NCBI RefSeq assembly: GCF_016758175.1
Contig: NZ_QYAB01000003.1
Location: 124,001-188,000, forward strand
Direction: 5' to 3'
Length of the DNA stretch: 64,000 nt
Source of the DNA: Leucobacter zeae
GTDB taxonomy: Bacteria > Actinomycetota > Actinomycetes > Actinomycetales > Microbacteriaceae
Shown here: positions 17,799-27,385 of the stretch, piece after piece
How the letters are laid out: each line of letters opens with the position of its first letter
Numbering within the stretch: the first letter of the stretch is position 1
Program-made: the position numbers and the translations under genes
Notes under the pieces: model-generated
The model's database searches: none
Seen by the model: the letters and a program-made list of their open reading frames with translations, nothing else
What the model was told of the DNA's origin: nothing

Positions 17799-20700
17799 TC
17801 ACGACCGCGCCTGCGTCTCCATTCGGTAGAGGAACGCCGCCATCGCGCCGCGGTTCACCGGATCGGCCGGCCGGTATTCGAGCCCGGCCGGGGTCCGCAC
17901 GCCCGCCGCGATCCCCGCCTCGTGCATCCAGGCGATCGGACGGTAGAACGGGTGATCGGTCGGGACGTCGACGAACGGGGATCTCGCGGGCGGCTGCCAC
18001 CCCGCCGGCGCCTCCAGCCGGGTGATGAAGGCCGCCATCGCGCCGCGCGACACCGGTTCGGCCGGCGCGTACGCGGTGCCGCCGGCCGCAGGCTTGCCGA
18101 CGGCCAGCCCGGTCTCGCGCATCCACGAGACCGGCGTGTAGAAGGTCGAGCCGGGGGGCACGTCCACGAACGCGGGCGACTTCGGGGGCGCATACGTCTT
18201 CAGTGCCTCGATCCGGAACATGAAGGCCGCCATCGCGCCGCGCGTCACCGGGGCGTCCGGCTGGTACTGCACCCCATGGGGAGTCTTCGTGCCGACCGCG
18301 TATCCGGTCGCGTACATCCACGAGATGTGCTTGGCGAAGCGGTGCGACTGCGGCACGTCGACGAACGGGCTCGTCGACGGCACGACCGGCGTCCCCGGGG
18401 CGCGCACCGACGCCGACGTCCGGGACGCGGCGGTGTACGCCGGCTTCGTACCGGTCACGGTCACGCTGATCCGCCGCGCCACGTCGTCCTTCCGGATCGT
18501 GTAGCGCGCGCCCGTGGCGCCAGGGATCGGCGAACCGTTGCGGTTCCACTGATACGAGAATGCGACGGGCGACGGGCCCCAGGCGCCGGGCTGGGCGGCA
18601 ACGGTGCGGCCGACCCCGACGGTTCCCGAGATGGTCGGCGTCGACGCGGTCAGCACGCCCTTCGCGACGGTCTGAGCGGACGACACGCGGCTCGTCCGCG
18701 CGAAGCCGGGCTTCGCGGCGGCTTCCCGCAGGGTGACGCGCGCACCGAGGTCCGCAGGGACGAGCCGGTAGCTCGTGCCGGTCGCCCCGGCGATCGCGGC
18801 TCCGTCCCGCAGCCACTGCCGTGTCACGGTGACCGGCGTCGGCCCCCAGGCGCCGGGCTTCGCCGTGAGCGTGCCGCCCACGCGCGCCGTGCCCGAGATC
18901 GCAGGCGCGGTCCGGTTTCCGAGGGACCGCACCGTCATCGCGCGCGGATGCGATGCGACCTTCCAGGATCCGGCGGCGGCATTGGATCCCAGCGCGCGGA
19001 GCTGCAGCACCGCCGAGCCGAAGCCGTTCCCGCTGCTCGCAGCGACGTAGACCCCGGCTCCGCCGAACCCGATGAGGTCGGCCTTCCCGTCGCCGTTCGC
19101 GTCGGCGACCGTGCGCGGAGACACCCCGTTGAGCCAGCCGGACGACGCGAACGCGGTGCTCCACCGACGGCTCGCCTGCGCCCCGGTGCCGGTGCTGAGC
19201 GCGACGTGCACCCCGTCGTTCGCGAATCCGACGATGTCGGCCCGGCCGTCGCCGTCGACGTCGGCGAGCACGCGGGGGTGCCTCCCGACGCGCCATCCGG
19301 CGTCCTGGCTGAAACCATCGCCCCAACTGCGGAGCGGCCCGAAGGAGGCCCCGGTGTTCAGGGCGACGCGAGGCCCGGCGTTCGAGAAACCCACCACGTC
19401 GAGCAGGCCGTCACCGTTCATGTCGGCGAGCGCACGCGGGTGCCGCTCCGTGCTCCACCCCTTCGCGCCGCCGAAGTCCGCCGTCCACACCTTCGCACCG
19501 GCGAACCCCTTGCCCGTGCTGAGCGCCACGGCGACGCCGCCACGCGCGATGCCCACCACGTCGGCCTTGCCGTCGCCGTTCACATCGGCGATCCACCGCG
19601 GCGTCTGCTCGACCGACCAGCCGCTTCCGGGGTGGAACCCCCCGTACCACCGGGTCGGCGCTGAGAAGCTCTTGCCGGTGTTCACCGCGACGTACACCCC
19701 GTCGCTGCCGAACCCGACCACGTCGGGCCGGCCGTCGCCGGTCACATCCGCGAGCGTCCGCGGGTGCGCCTGCACCGTCCATCCGTCCCGCTCCCCGAAA
19801 CCGGCGACCCAGCGCGAGCTCGCACCGAACGCCGAGCCGGTGCTGAGCGCCACGTGCACGCCGTCCCCCGCGAAGCCCACGACGTCGGCCTTCCCGTCGC
19901 CGTTCACGTCGACCAGGGAGCGCGGCGCCGTCTCGCGGCGCCAGTTGCCCGACGTGCTCCCCGATCCGAAGCGGCTGCTCCAGAGCTTCTCGGCGCCGAG
20001 CCCGGTCGGCGAGTTCAGCGCGACCCGCACTCCGTCGTCGAAGAACCCGACCGCGTCGGGCAGTCCGTCGCCGTTCACGTCCGAGTTCCACGGCATCATC
20101 TGCTCGGAGTCCGAGATGCCGTCGCCGTCCGCGTCGTTCGTGTAGACGTTCGGCAGGTCCTTGATGTGGATGTATCCCTGGAAGTCGGTCGGGGCGACCG
20201 TGCGCGTGCTGTAGGCGCCAGCCCATCCCGCGTTGTACTCCTCGATCACCACGCGGCCGTCCGAGAGCACGTCGGCGACCCAGGCGACGTGCCCGAATCC
20301 CGAGGCGCCCACGTAGTACGGTCCGCTCCAGGCCACGGCCCCGACCTGCGGCGTCCGGTCGACGCGAATCCCGACGCTGCGCGCGGAGTCCGCCCACTCG
20401 CCGGCGTTGCCCCAGGCCCATACGCCCTTGTACTGGTTCGAGAAGGGCACATCGTTCACCGAGTTCAGCCGCCACGAGACGAACGAGGTGCACTGCCGGT
20501 AGGCGAAGTTCCACTCGTCCCAGATGAATCGGGGATCGTTCGGCCACGGCAGGTTCTTGTACTTCGCGGGGTAGTCGTCTCCGATGAGCGGACGACCGGT
20601 GAGCGCCAGGCCCGGCAGCCCGGCGACGGCCCCGGGCCGCGGCCCGGTCTTCGCATCGGCCGGACCCGGCGAGTCGGAGGCGATGCCGCCGTTCGGTCCT

Positions 20701-21137
20701 CGTGGTTCGTCGTCCTCGGTGCCGTGCTCGTTCGCGGTCGGATCGTCTCCCGAATCCGGGAATGCCCCGTCCGCGGCCCGCTGCTCCGTCTGCTCCGCAG
20801 CGGTATCCGGGTCCCCGCCCGCGGGCGGGCGCTGCGCGTCCGTATCCGACGAGCCGGCATCCGCCGAGCCGGTTCCGGGATCCGCAGCACCGCTCGAATC
20901 GGCGCCGTTCGCCGCGGCGGTCCCGCCGGCATCGGCATCTTCCGCTTCGGGAACGGGGTCCGCGCCTCCAGGTGCCTCCACCATCGGCTGCGCCCCGGGG
21001 CCCTGCTCGGCGCGCGCCGGCGACGCGAGGCCGGGCAGCGGCAGCAGCAGCGCGGCGACGAGCGCGAGCGCTCCGACGGCGCGCGGCACCTGCCGCGCGC
21101 GACCGCCATCGGCCCGATGCAGACGTGCGTCACCCAT
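17799..21137 (-). CDS. Secreted CHAP-domain protein with 7 FG-GAP repeats, Ig-like domains and SLH modules
   Basis: This 1112-residue modular surface protein has a signal peptide, a long acidic disordered stretch to about residue 170, then a CHAP domain with the likely catalytic Cys in QCTSFVSW near 215 and His in GFGHVAW. CHAP domains cleave peptidoglycan amide bonds. Seven repeats with the Ca-binding-like core D.NGDG..D.VG follow, the right number for a seven-bladed FG-GAP beta-propeller. Two Ig-like repeats and three SLH modules complete it. The ATG at 21137 (GGGGGA upstream) is preferred to GTG 21173. The build suggests a wall-anchored peptidoglycan hydrolase or adhesin; whether the CHAP domain is active is not known. 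Confidence 0.85.
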   Translation of the reverse strand: MGDARLHRADGGRARQVPRAVGALALVAALLLPLPGLASPARAEQGPGAQPMVEAPGGADPVPEAEDADAGGTAAANGADSSGAADPGTGSADAGSSDTDAQRPPAGGDPDTAAEQTEQRAADGAFPDSGDDPTANEHGTEDDEPRGPNGGIASDSPGPADAKTGPRPGAVAGLPGLALTGRPLIGDDYPAKYKNLPWPNDPRFIWDEWNFAYRQCTSFVSWRLNSVNDVPFSNQYKGVWAWGNAGEWADSARSVGIRVDRTPQVGAVAWSGPYYVGASGFGHVAWVADVLSDGRVVIEEYNAGWAGAYSTRTVAPTDFQGYIHIKDLPNVYTNDADGDGISDSEQMMPWNSDVNGDGLPDAVGFFDDGVRVALNSPTGLGAEKLWSSRFGSGSTSGNWRRETAPRSLVDVNGDGKADVVGFAGDGVHVALSTGSAFGASSRWVAGFGERDGWTVQAHPRTLADVTGDGRPDVVGFGSDGVYVAVNTGKSFSAPTRWYGGFHPGSGWSVEQTPRWIADVNGDGKADVVGIARGGVAVALSTGKGFAGAKVWTADFGGAKGWSTERHPRALADMNGDGLLDVVGFSNAGPRVALNTGASFGPLRSWGDGFSQDAGWRVGRHPRVLADVDGDGRADIVGFANDGVHVALSTGTGAQASRRWSTAFASSGWLNGVSPRTVADANGDGKADLIGFGGAGVYVAASSGNGFGSAVLQLRALGSNAAAGSWKVASHPRAMTVRSLGNRTAPAISGTARVGGTLTAKPGAWGPTPVTVTRQWLRDGAAIAGATGTSYRLVPADLGARVTLREAAAKPGFARTSRVSSAQTVAKGVLTASTPTISGTVGVGRTVAAQPGAWGPSPVAFSYQWNRNGSPIPGATGARYTIRKDDVARRISVTVTGTKPAYTAASRTSASVRAPGTPVVPSTSPFVDVPQSHRFAKHISWMYATGYAVGTKTPHGVQYQPDAPVTRGAMAAFMFRIEALKTYAPPKSPAFVDVPPGSTFYTPVSWMRETGLAVGKPAAGGTAYAPAEPVSRGAMAAFITRLEAPAGWQPPARSPFVDVPTDHPFYRPIAWMHEAGIAAGVRTPAGLEYRPADPVNRGAMAAFLYRMETQARS

Positions 21138-21198
21138 GCTTCCCCCAGCCCCCACAACAGAGCAATGTACCACCGCCCCCGGATCCGGGAGCGGTGGA

Positions 21199-22077
21199 TC
21201 AGGATCCGGCGGCCCGGTCCCCCGGCAGTCCCCGCCCGACGAGGCTGCGGAAGAGCACCCGCTTCACTCCCGCGGGGAGCAGGCGGTAGACGCCCTTCAT
21301 CACGACGTTGCGGGCATACTCTGCGCGGGTCACGAACCCCATCCGCAGCATCTCGCGCTGCAGCCGCCATTCCGTCCGCGCCTCGCTCCAGCCGCCGCGA
21401 CGGGCGAACGCGCCCGACCCGACGCGGTAGTGGACGAGCGGTTCGGCGATGTTCTCGACGCGGGCGCCCGCGTCGATCAGCCGGATCCCGAGCCAGTAGT
21501 CCTCCATCTTGCCGAAGGGCTCGTAGGCGCCGACGCCCTCGATCGCCGCGATGCGGTACATCATCGTCGGGTGGTTGAACGGGTTGTGCGTGCGCGCGTG
21601 ATCCCGGATCCGATCGGCCCCGACCGGCGGCACCCGGAGCGCCCCGGTCGCCCCGGGGTCGTCGTCGAACTCGGCCATGCCGGTGCCGACGAGGTCGTAT
21701 CCCGCTTCGAGCAGCGGCCACTGCTGCGCGAACCGCTCGGGCACCGAGAAGTCGTCGGCGTCGATCCGCGCCGCCACCGGAGAGGAGCACACGTCCAGGC
21801 CCGCGTTCAGGGCGGCCGTGAGTCCGCGATTCTCGGGCAGGCGCACGATGCGGGTCGGGATCGGCGATTCCGCTTCGATCCGCGCGAGTTCCCCGGCGAG
21901 AGCCTCCGGCACGGGGCCGTCCTGCACGATCACGGCCTCTGCCGGGCGCAGGGTCTGCCCGACGGTCGAGCTGTCGAACGCGATCCGCAGGAACCCGGGA
22001 TCGTCGCCGGCGTAGACCGGCAGCAGGAGCGAGAAGTCGGCGCTCCGAACGGGGGGGTCTGACTCGAGGCTCGGCAT
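21199..22077 (-). CDS. Family 2 glycosyltransferase
   Basis: This 292-residue GT-A fold glycosyltransferase shows SLLLPVYAGDD at the N-terminus, ENRGLTAALNAGL, and the metal/nucleotide motif RIDADDFS. No membrane helix is seen, so it acts at the cytoplasmic face, probably on a lipid-linked wall glycan. The start is ATG 22077. A longer frame exists upstream but it runs across the neighbouring gene, so I excluded it. Twenty-six bases separate it from the next transferase gene, which reads the same way, so the two are likely co-transcribed. Donor and acceptor sugars cannot be told. Confidence 0.85.
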   Translation of the reverse strand: MPSLESDPPVRSADFSLLLPVYAGDDPGFLRIAFDSSTVGQTLRPAEAVIVQDGPVPEALAGELARIEAESPIPTRIVRLPENRGLTAALNAGLDVCSSPVAARIDADDFSVPERFAQQWPLLEAGYDLVGTGMAEFDDDPGATGALRVPPVGADRIRDHARTHNPFNHPTMMYRIAAIEGVGAYEPFGKMEDYWLGIRLIDAGARVENIAEPLVHYRVGSGAFARRGGWSEARTEWRLQREMLRMGFVTRAEYARNVVMKGVYRLLPAGVKRVLFRSLVGRGLPGDRAAGS

Positions 22078-22103
22078 GGTGCTCAGCCTATCCGCCGCGA
22101 CCG

Positions 22104-23081
22104 CTACCGCTCGCCGAGCTTCGAGAGCTTCTCGACCGACACCATCACGTCCACTGGCACGTCGGCGTCGCGCACGACCGCGCGCGTCGGGCGCGGTCGG
22201 GTGCGCCACCCGTCGCGCCAGCCGCGCCGCAGGCAGTCCCGCAGCTGCGCGCGGTCCCCCGAGGCGCGGAACGTGCGGAACCAGCGACGGGCCGTCGCCG
22301 CGATGTAGAGCGCCTTCTCCCACGGGTAGAGCGCCTTGCTCAGGCGGAACACCCAGATCTTGTTGCGCACCTCGAAGTAGAAGCGCGCGCCGGGATCCGC
22401 GTCGCTCGACCCGCGCTTCGCCGTCTTGTGCGTGACGACGGATCCGGGCACGTAGAGTCCGCGAGCGCCGCGCAGCAGACGGGCGGAGTACTCGAAGTCG
22501 TCGTTCCACAGGAAGTAGTCCGCGATCGGTAGACCGAGCCCGCGGACGCGGTCGGCCCGCAGGAAGGCGGACACGAACGAGATCGAGCGGATCTCCATGC
22601 CCCCCGCCGCCGCGGCGCGCTCGCGCTCGTCGATATCGGCGCGGATCTTCGCCTTCGGCGTGTTCATGGGGTGGTCGTTCCCGTCCGTCCACACCACCCG
22701 GGAGCCCATCACCGCGAGATCGTCCTGCCCGCTCGCACGATAGCGCTCGTGCGCGGCGAGCGCGCCGGCGAGCGCGTCGGGTCCTGGCACGGTGTCGTCG
22801 TCCATCACCCAGACCCAGTCGATCCCGTCCTCGGCGACGGCGGCGGCGATCCCGACGGCGAAGCCGCCGGCGCCGCCCGTGTTGTCGGTGAGCCGCACGA
22901 GCCGTGCGCGCTCCCCCCAGGAGTCGAGCATCTCCGCGGCCACGTCGGCGGCGCCGTCGTCGGACGCGTTGTCGATGACGACCAGACGGTCGACCGGCCG
23001 GCTCTGCGCCGCGAGCGCGAGCAGCGACTCGCGCAACAGCTCGCGCCGGTTGTAGGCGACCAGTACCGCGGTCACGCGCAT
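22104..23081 (-). CDS. Family 2 glycosyltransferase, rhamnosyl/galactofuranosyl-transferase-like
   Basis: This 325-residue GT2 enzyme has TAVLVAYNRRELL at its start, IDNASDDG, the TGGAGGF motif and the DDD cluster in VMDDDTV near residue 93, followed by a WNDDFEYSARL segment. That set is typical of the GlfT1/rhamnosyltransferase subgroup that builds arabinogalactan linkers and other actinobacterial wall glycans. Assignment to a particular sugar is inference; the UDP-glucose 4-epimerase nearby could feed a galactose or galactofuranose donor. The C-terminus is basic and has no membrane segment. Confidence 0.83.
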   Translation of the reverse strand: MRVTAVLVAYNRRELLRESLLALAAQSRPVDRLVVIDNASDDGAADVAAEMLDSWGERARLVRLTDNTGGAGGFAVGIAAAVAEDGIDWVWVMDDDTVPGPDALAGALAAHERYRASGQDDLAVMGSRVVWTDGNDHPMNTPKAKIRADIDERERAAAAGGMEIRSISFVSAFLRADRVRGLGLPIADYFLWNDDFEYSARLLRGARGLYVPGSVVTHKTAKRGSSDADPGARFYFEVRNKIWVFRLSKALYPWEKALYIAATARRWFRTFRASGDRAQLRDCLRRGWRDGWRTRPRPTRAVVRDADVPVDVMVSVEKLSKLGER

Positions 23082-23239
23082 GGGGGATTCTCCTCGTTCG
23101 TGGGCAAACCCTGACAGTCTAGGTCACGCGCGCGCACGTCGCCCGTGCATCCCGCGCTTCGCAGCCGTTCCATTCGACGCCGTCCGTCGCGCTGCGCGCG
23201 GCATGCGCGGCCGTCCGGCGCATCCCGATGGAAGCGGTG

Positions 23240-24964
23240 TCATGGGGCGGATTCGGAGGCCTCCGCGTCGACCGCTTCCGGATCCGCGCGCCAGATGTCG
23301 CGGTAGAACTCCGACGCTCGGGACCGCACGACCGCGTCGTAGGCGCTCGGTTCGAGGTCGAGGATCGACCCAGGCGCGACCTTCCGCTCGGGGGCGAGCG
23401 CCGAGACGCCGATCCCGGCGCGGTGCCCCGGGAGCTCGACGCCCGCGAGCTCCACGAGCGTCGGGTACATGCTGAACTGGTCGATGTCCGCCCGCGCGAA
23501 CCGCACGCCGTCCGGGCTCCAGACCCGGTTGAAGATGCTCCGGTCGGGCATGCCCCGCATCTCCTCCCAGAAACTGTTCATCTCGCCGATCGCCTTCAGA
23601 TGATCGCCCATGACGACGACGGTCGTGTCCTCGAGATACCCGCGGTTGTCGAGGGCGTCGATGAACCCCGCGACCTGACGCATCGAGCACGTCGTGATCG
23701 ATGTCATCTCCTCCTCGGTGTCCACGGGGCAGTAGTCGTAGGCGTGCGGCTGCTCGTGCGTGTCGAGCGACAGCATCGTCAGGTTGAACGGCTGGTCCGC
23801 CTCGTGCAGCCTCGCCACCTCGTCCTTCGCCAGCTCGAAGAGGCGGCGATCGGACAGCCCCCAGTCGGGGCGGGTCTCCGTTTCGCCGCGCGCGCGCCAT
23901 TCCCGCAGGTCGAGCACCTCGTCGTAGCCGTGCGACGCCAGGAACGCGCCCTTCCCGGCGAAGCTCGCATCGGCGCCGCCCATGAACACGTTGCGGTAGC
24001 CGCGGTCGGCGAGCACGTCGCCCAGGCAGGTCGCGCCGGGCATGTAGGAGGCCGTCGCATCGAGCGCCGACCCGAACTTGTTCATCTCGGTCGTATCGGC
24101 GACCGCGGCCGCCGACCGCAGCGGGATCCCGCACTGCGTCGCGACGATGCCCGACATCGTCCAGCCGCCGCCCTCGTACTGCCGCAGCCGGGGGATCTTG
24201 TCCCATCCCCGGGTGGCGCGCTGCACGGGCTCGAGCATGTTCCGCTCGAATACCTCGTCGTCGGCGAACGCGTTCTCCATCGACTCGAGGTAGATCACGA
24301 TGAGGTTCCGCCGCCGGCCGTCGTCGGTCGTGCCGGGGACCGCATCGGCCGCGGTTCCGTCCGCTGCACCCGGGCCGGGCGATCCGCCCTCGAGCTCCGG
24401 CGCGACGTAGAAGTCGGCGATGCTCGTGCCGGTCACCTGCTCGCGGATCACGGCCTCGGCGTACTCCTGCACGCCGATCGTGTCGGCGGCGTACACGGCG
24501 CCTGCCGCGGGGACCGCGAGCGCGAGGACCGCAGCCGTCGCGCGTGCACCGATCCGCGGCCATCCCGGACGCGGGATCCCGTGCGCGCGGAGCGCTCGCC
24601 GCGACTTCTCGGCGAGGAGCGCGACCACGAGCACCGCCGCCGCCGGGATCACGAGGCCCGTCACCACGCCGCTGATCACGAGTCCCTGCCCGCCGGCGCC
24701 CTCGCCGCCCCCGCCGGGCAGGTTCGTCAGCAGCTGATCGACGGAGACCGGTCCGAAGGTGCGCCGCACCCACAGCGCCGCGCCGAAGAGCAGCGCTCCC
24801 GCGAGGACCAGAATCCACCCGCACACGATCGCGAAGCCCCACCAGCGCCTGCGCTCGGGCCGGCGTGCGCGGCCCGCGGCACGCGGCGCTCCGGCTCCCC
24901 GGGCCTCGTCCTGACCGCGCTCGACCTCCGCGGCCGGCTCCGGCCGCTGCTGCACATCGCTCAT
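23240..24964 (-). CDS. LTA synthase/OpgB-like phosphoglycerol transferase (sulfatase fold)
   Basis: This is a 574-residue membrane protein. An arginine-rich cytoplasmic start is followed by three transmembrane helices (about residues 45-70, 93-118 and 138-165). An extracellular sulfatase-fold domain comes next, with metal-binding NLIVIYLESMENAF, the SGIVATQCGIPL segment that probably carries the catalytic nucleophile, and VVMGDHLKA near the end. LtaS and OpgB proteins transfer glycerol phosphate from phosphatidylglycerol to an outer-surface glycan; the ATQCG segment looks nearer to OpgB. Four bases separate its start from the LCP gene's stop, so they are one unit. I infer it decorates the wall or lipid polymer made by this locus. 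Confidence 0.82.
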   Translation of the reverse strand: MSDVQQRPEPAAEVERGQDEARGAGAPRAAGRARRPERRRWWGFAIVCGWILVLAGALLFGAALWVRRTFGPVSVDQLLTNLPGGGGEGAGGQGLVISGVVTGLVIPAAAVLVVALLAEKSRRALRAHGIPRPGWPRIGARATAAVLALAVPAAGAVYAADTIGVQEYAEAVIREQVTGTSIADFYVAPELEGGSPGPGAADGTAADAVPGTTDDGRRRNLIVIYLESMENAFADDEVFERNMLEPVQRATRGWDKIPRLRQYEGGGWTMSGIVATQCGIPLRSAAAVADTTEMNKFGSALDATASYMPGATCLGDVLADRGYRNVFMGGADASFAGKGAFLASHGYDEVLDLREWRARGETETRPDWGLSDRRLFELAKDEVARLHEADQPFNLTMLSLDTHEQPHAYDYCPVDTEEEMTSITTCSMRQVAGFIDALDNRGYLEDTTVVVMGDHLKAIGEMNSFWEEMRGMPDRSIFNRVWSPDGVRFARADIDQFSMYPTLVELAGVELPGHRAGIGVSALAPERKVAPGSILDLEPSAYDAVVRSRASEFYRDIWRADPEAVDAEASESAP

Positions 24965-24968
24965 GCTG

Positions 24969-26375
24969 CTACTCGCCGCCTTCGTCGGTCGCGGATGCCG
25001 AAGCGATCGCGTCGGCGACCATCTGGTGGATCGCGGCGTAGTCCGGATTCTCCGGATCCACCGCGGGGGGCACGAGCTCGACGTTCACGGGATCGTGCGC
25101 GCGCGCCTTGGCGGCGAGGTCGACGAAGCGGCCGAGCATCGTGTCGGGGATGTCGGTCTCGACGAGCTGCCCGCCGACCTTCGCGACATCCTGGAACTTC
25201 AGGAGCACGTTCGCCGGGTTCATCTGGGCGAGGATCGCCGCCTGCAGTTCGCGCTGGCGCTCCATGCGCGAGTAGTCGCCGCCCTCGGACCCGTAGCGGG
25301 AGCGCGCGTACCACTGCGCGGTGAAGCCGTCGAGCCGCTGCTTGCCCGGCTCGATCCATCCCTCGATGCCGTTGCCCTCGGCATCGCCGCCGATCGGGAG
25401 GCGTTCGCGCACGTCCATCTCGACACCGCCGAGCGCGTCGATGAGGTTCGAGAACGAGTCCATGTTGACGAGCACGTAGAACTGCACCTCGAGGCCCGTC
25501 GCGCCGCTCACGGCGTCCTTGGTCGCCTCGATGCCCGGCGACGCGGGCGCGCCCTCGTACATGCCCGTGTACGACGGGGAGCCGGAGTCCTCGAGCTCGG
25601 TGACGAGCGAGTTCAGGTTGCCGGTCGTGAAGCAGTAGTAGCCGCCGCCGTCGACGACCTCGTAGTTGTTGACCTCGTCGCAGTACCCCTCGGGGTAGAC
25701 GGGATGCAGCGGCGAATCCTCGGGGAACGGCGCGTCCTTGAGCTCGCGGGGCAGACCGACGATGATCGATTCCCCGGTCTCGGCGTCGACCGAGACGAGG
25801 GAGATGCTGTCGGCGCGGAGTCCCTCCCGGTCGGCCCCGGCGTCCGTGCCGAGCAGCAGGATGTTGTAGCGCCCGTCCACGGGTTCGACGGCCGGGGCGC
25901 CGCGGAACAGGTCTCCCAGCAGGTTGCGACCGGCGTCGATCGTCGTCGCGGCCCAGGCCGCGCCGAGCACCGGGACGAGCGTGAGGATCACGGAGAGCAG
26001 GGCCACCGGTGCGCGCCAGGTGCGCTGCACCCGCACGAGCTGGGTGAGTCGCAGCGTATCGAGGCCGAGCACGAGCCACAGGATCGCGTAGCCGAACAGC
26101 AGCCATTGCAGCACGAAGAGGACGATCCCGTTGGTGAAGAAGGACAGCGTCGCCACGCGCGCGAGGGCGAGCCCGAGCAGGGCGAGCAGGCCGCCGAGCA
26201 CGAGCACGGCCGTCGCGATGATGCCCGCACGACCGAGCTTGCGATGGCCGGCGAGCAGCTGCGCGCTTCCGGGCAGCAGGAAACCGAGCACCACGAGCCA
26301 TCGCGCCCGCTTGGTCATGAGCGGGCCGGACTCCGCGTCCGGATGCCGCAGCGGACGCTCGAGGTCGAAGCTCAT
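24969..26375 (-). CDS. LytR-CpsA-Psr (LCP) family wall-polymer ligase
   Basis: This 468-residue membrane protein joins completed teichoic acid or polysaccharide chains to peptidoglycan outside the cell. Four hydrophobic segments occupy about residues 20-150. The LCP domain follows, with LLLGTDAG, RADSISLVSVD, GLPREL and the arginine-rich RYGSEGGDYSRMERQRELQ that binds the lipid pyrophosphate. Several four-helix LCP proteins of actinobacteria share this build. ATG 26375 overlaps the galE stop in an ATGA; an earlier in-frame start at 26414 would lengthen it by 13 residues inside galE. It is the natural last step of the pathway encoded around it. Confidence 0.9.
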   Translation of the reverse strand: MSFDLERPLRHPDAESGPLMTKRARWLVVLGFLLPGSAQLLAGHRKLGRAGIIATAVLVLGGLLALLGLALARVATLSFFTNGIVLFVLQWLLFGYAILWLVLGLDTLRLTQLVRVQRTWRAPVALLSVILTLVPVLGAAWAATTIDAGRNLLGDLFRGAPAVEPVDGRYNILLLGTDAGADREGLRADSISLVSVDAETGESIIVGLPRELKDAPFPEDSPLHPVYPEGYCDEVNNYEVVDGGGYYCFTTGNLNSLVTELEDSGSPSYTGMYEGAPASPGIEATKDAVSGATGLEVQFYVLVNMDSFSNLIDALGGVEMDVRERLPIGGDAEGNGIEGWIEPGKQRLDGFTAQWYARSRYGSEGGDYSRMERQRELQAAILAQMNPANVLLKFQDVAKVGGQLVETDIPDTMLGRFVDLAAKARAHDPVNVELVPPAVDPENPDYAAIHQMVADAIASASATDEGGE

Positions 26376-27385
26376 CCGGCGTAGCCGCCCGGGTTCGTCG
26401 ACTGCCAGCGCCACGAATCCGCGCAGGCCTCGGCGAGGCTCCGGGTGGTGCTCCAGCCGAGCCGCTCATTGGCCTTCGACGGGTCGGCCACGACCTCGGC
26501 GACGTCGCCTGCGCGCGGGGGCACGATGTCGTAGGGCACCGGGCGTCCCGAGGCCTGCTCGAACGCGCGCACCACCTCGAGCACGCTCGACCCCGTGCCC
26601 GAGCCGAGGTTGTATGCCTCGACGCCCGGCTCGATCCGCTCGAGCGCGGCCACGTGGCCCTCGGCGAGGTCCATGACGTGGATGTAGTCACGCACCCCGG
26701 TCCCGTCCGGGGTGGGGTACGCGTCGCCGAACACGCTCAGCCGCTCGCGCTTGCCGACGGCGACCTGGGCGATGAACGGCATGAGGTTGTTGGGGATCCC
26801 CGACGGGTCCTCGCCGATGCGGCCGGAGGGGTGCGCGCCGACCGGGTTGAAGTAGCGCAGCAGCACGGCGCCGAGCTCGGGTCGGGCGGCGCGGGTGTCG
26901 CGGATGATCTGCTCGATCATGGCCTTGGTCCAGCCGTACGGGTTCGTGAGTCCCACCCCCGACGGCTGCGACTCGTCGATCGGCGAGACCGTCGGGTCGC
27001 CGTAGACCGTCGCCGACGAGCTGAACACGAGCTTCGTGACGCCGCGCTCGTGCATGAGGTCGAGGAGCACGAGCGCCGAATCGATGTTGACGCGGTAGTA
27101 GCGCGTCGGCTGCGCGACCGATTCGCCGACGGCCTTGAGCCCGGCGAGATGGATCGCGGCGTCGAAGTCGATCCCCTCGAGCGCCGCGCGCGCGGCCGCC
27201 GGATCGGCGAGATCGGCGGTGACGAGCTGCACCGCGCGCCCTCCGAGCTCCTCGATCCGTCGCACGGCCTCGATGCTGCTGTTCGAGAAGTCGTCGAGCA
27301 CGACCACGTCGTGCCCGCGCTCCATGAGCACGAGGGCGGTGTGCGACCCGATGTATCCGGCGCCGCCGGTCAGAAGAACACGCAT
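26372..27385 (-). CDS. galE: UDP-glucose 4-epimerase
   Basis: This 337-residue enzyme interconverts UDP-glucose and UDP-galactose with bound NAD. The N-terminal GGAGYIGS cofactor loop is complete. SSSATVYG provides the catalytic Ser/Thr, and the YxxxK pair lies in NPYGWTK. Length matches the family. The start is ATG 27385. There is no clear ribosome-binding site, so the message may be leaderless or very short-leadered. It opens the leftward run of LCP and phosphoglycerol-transferase genes and probably supplies UDP-galactose for the neighbouring GT2 enzymes. Confidence 0.93.
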   Translation of the reverse strand: MRVLLTGGAGYIGSHTALVLMERGHDVVVLDDFSNSSIEAVRRIEELGGRAVQLVTADLADPAAARAALEGIDFDAAIHLAGLKAVGESVAQPTRYYRVNIDSALVLLDLMHERGVTKLVFSSSATVYGDPTVSPIDESQPSGVGLTNPYGWTKAMIEQIIRDTRAARPELGAVLLRYFNPVGAHPSGRIGEDPSGIPNNLMPFIAQVAVGKRERLSVFGDAYPTPDGTGVRDYIHVMDLAEGHVAALERIEPGVEAYNLGSGTGSSVLEVVRAFEQASGRPVPYDIVPPRAGDVAEVVADPSKANERLGWSTTRSLAEACADSWRWQSTNPGGYAG

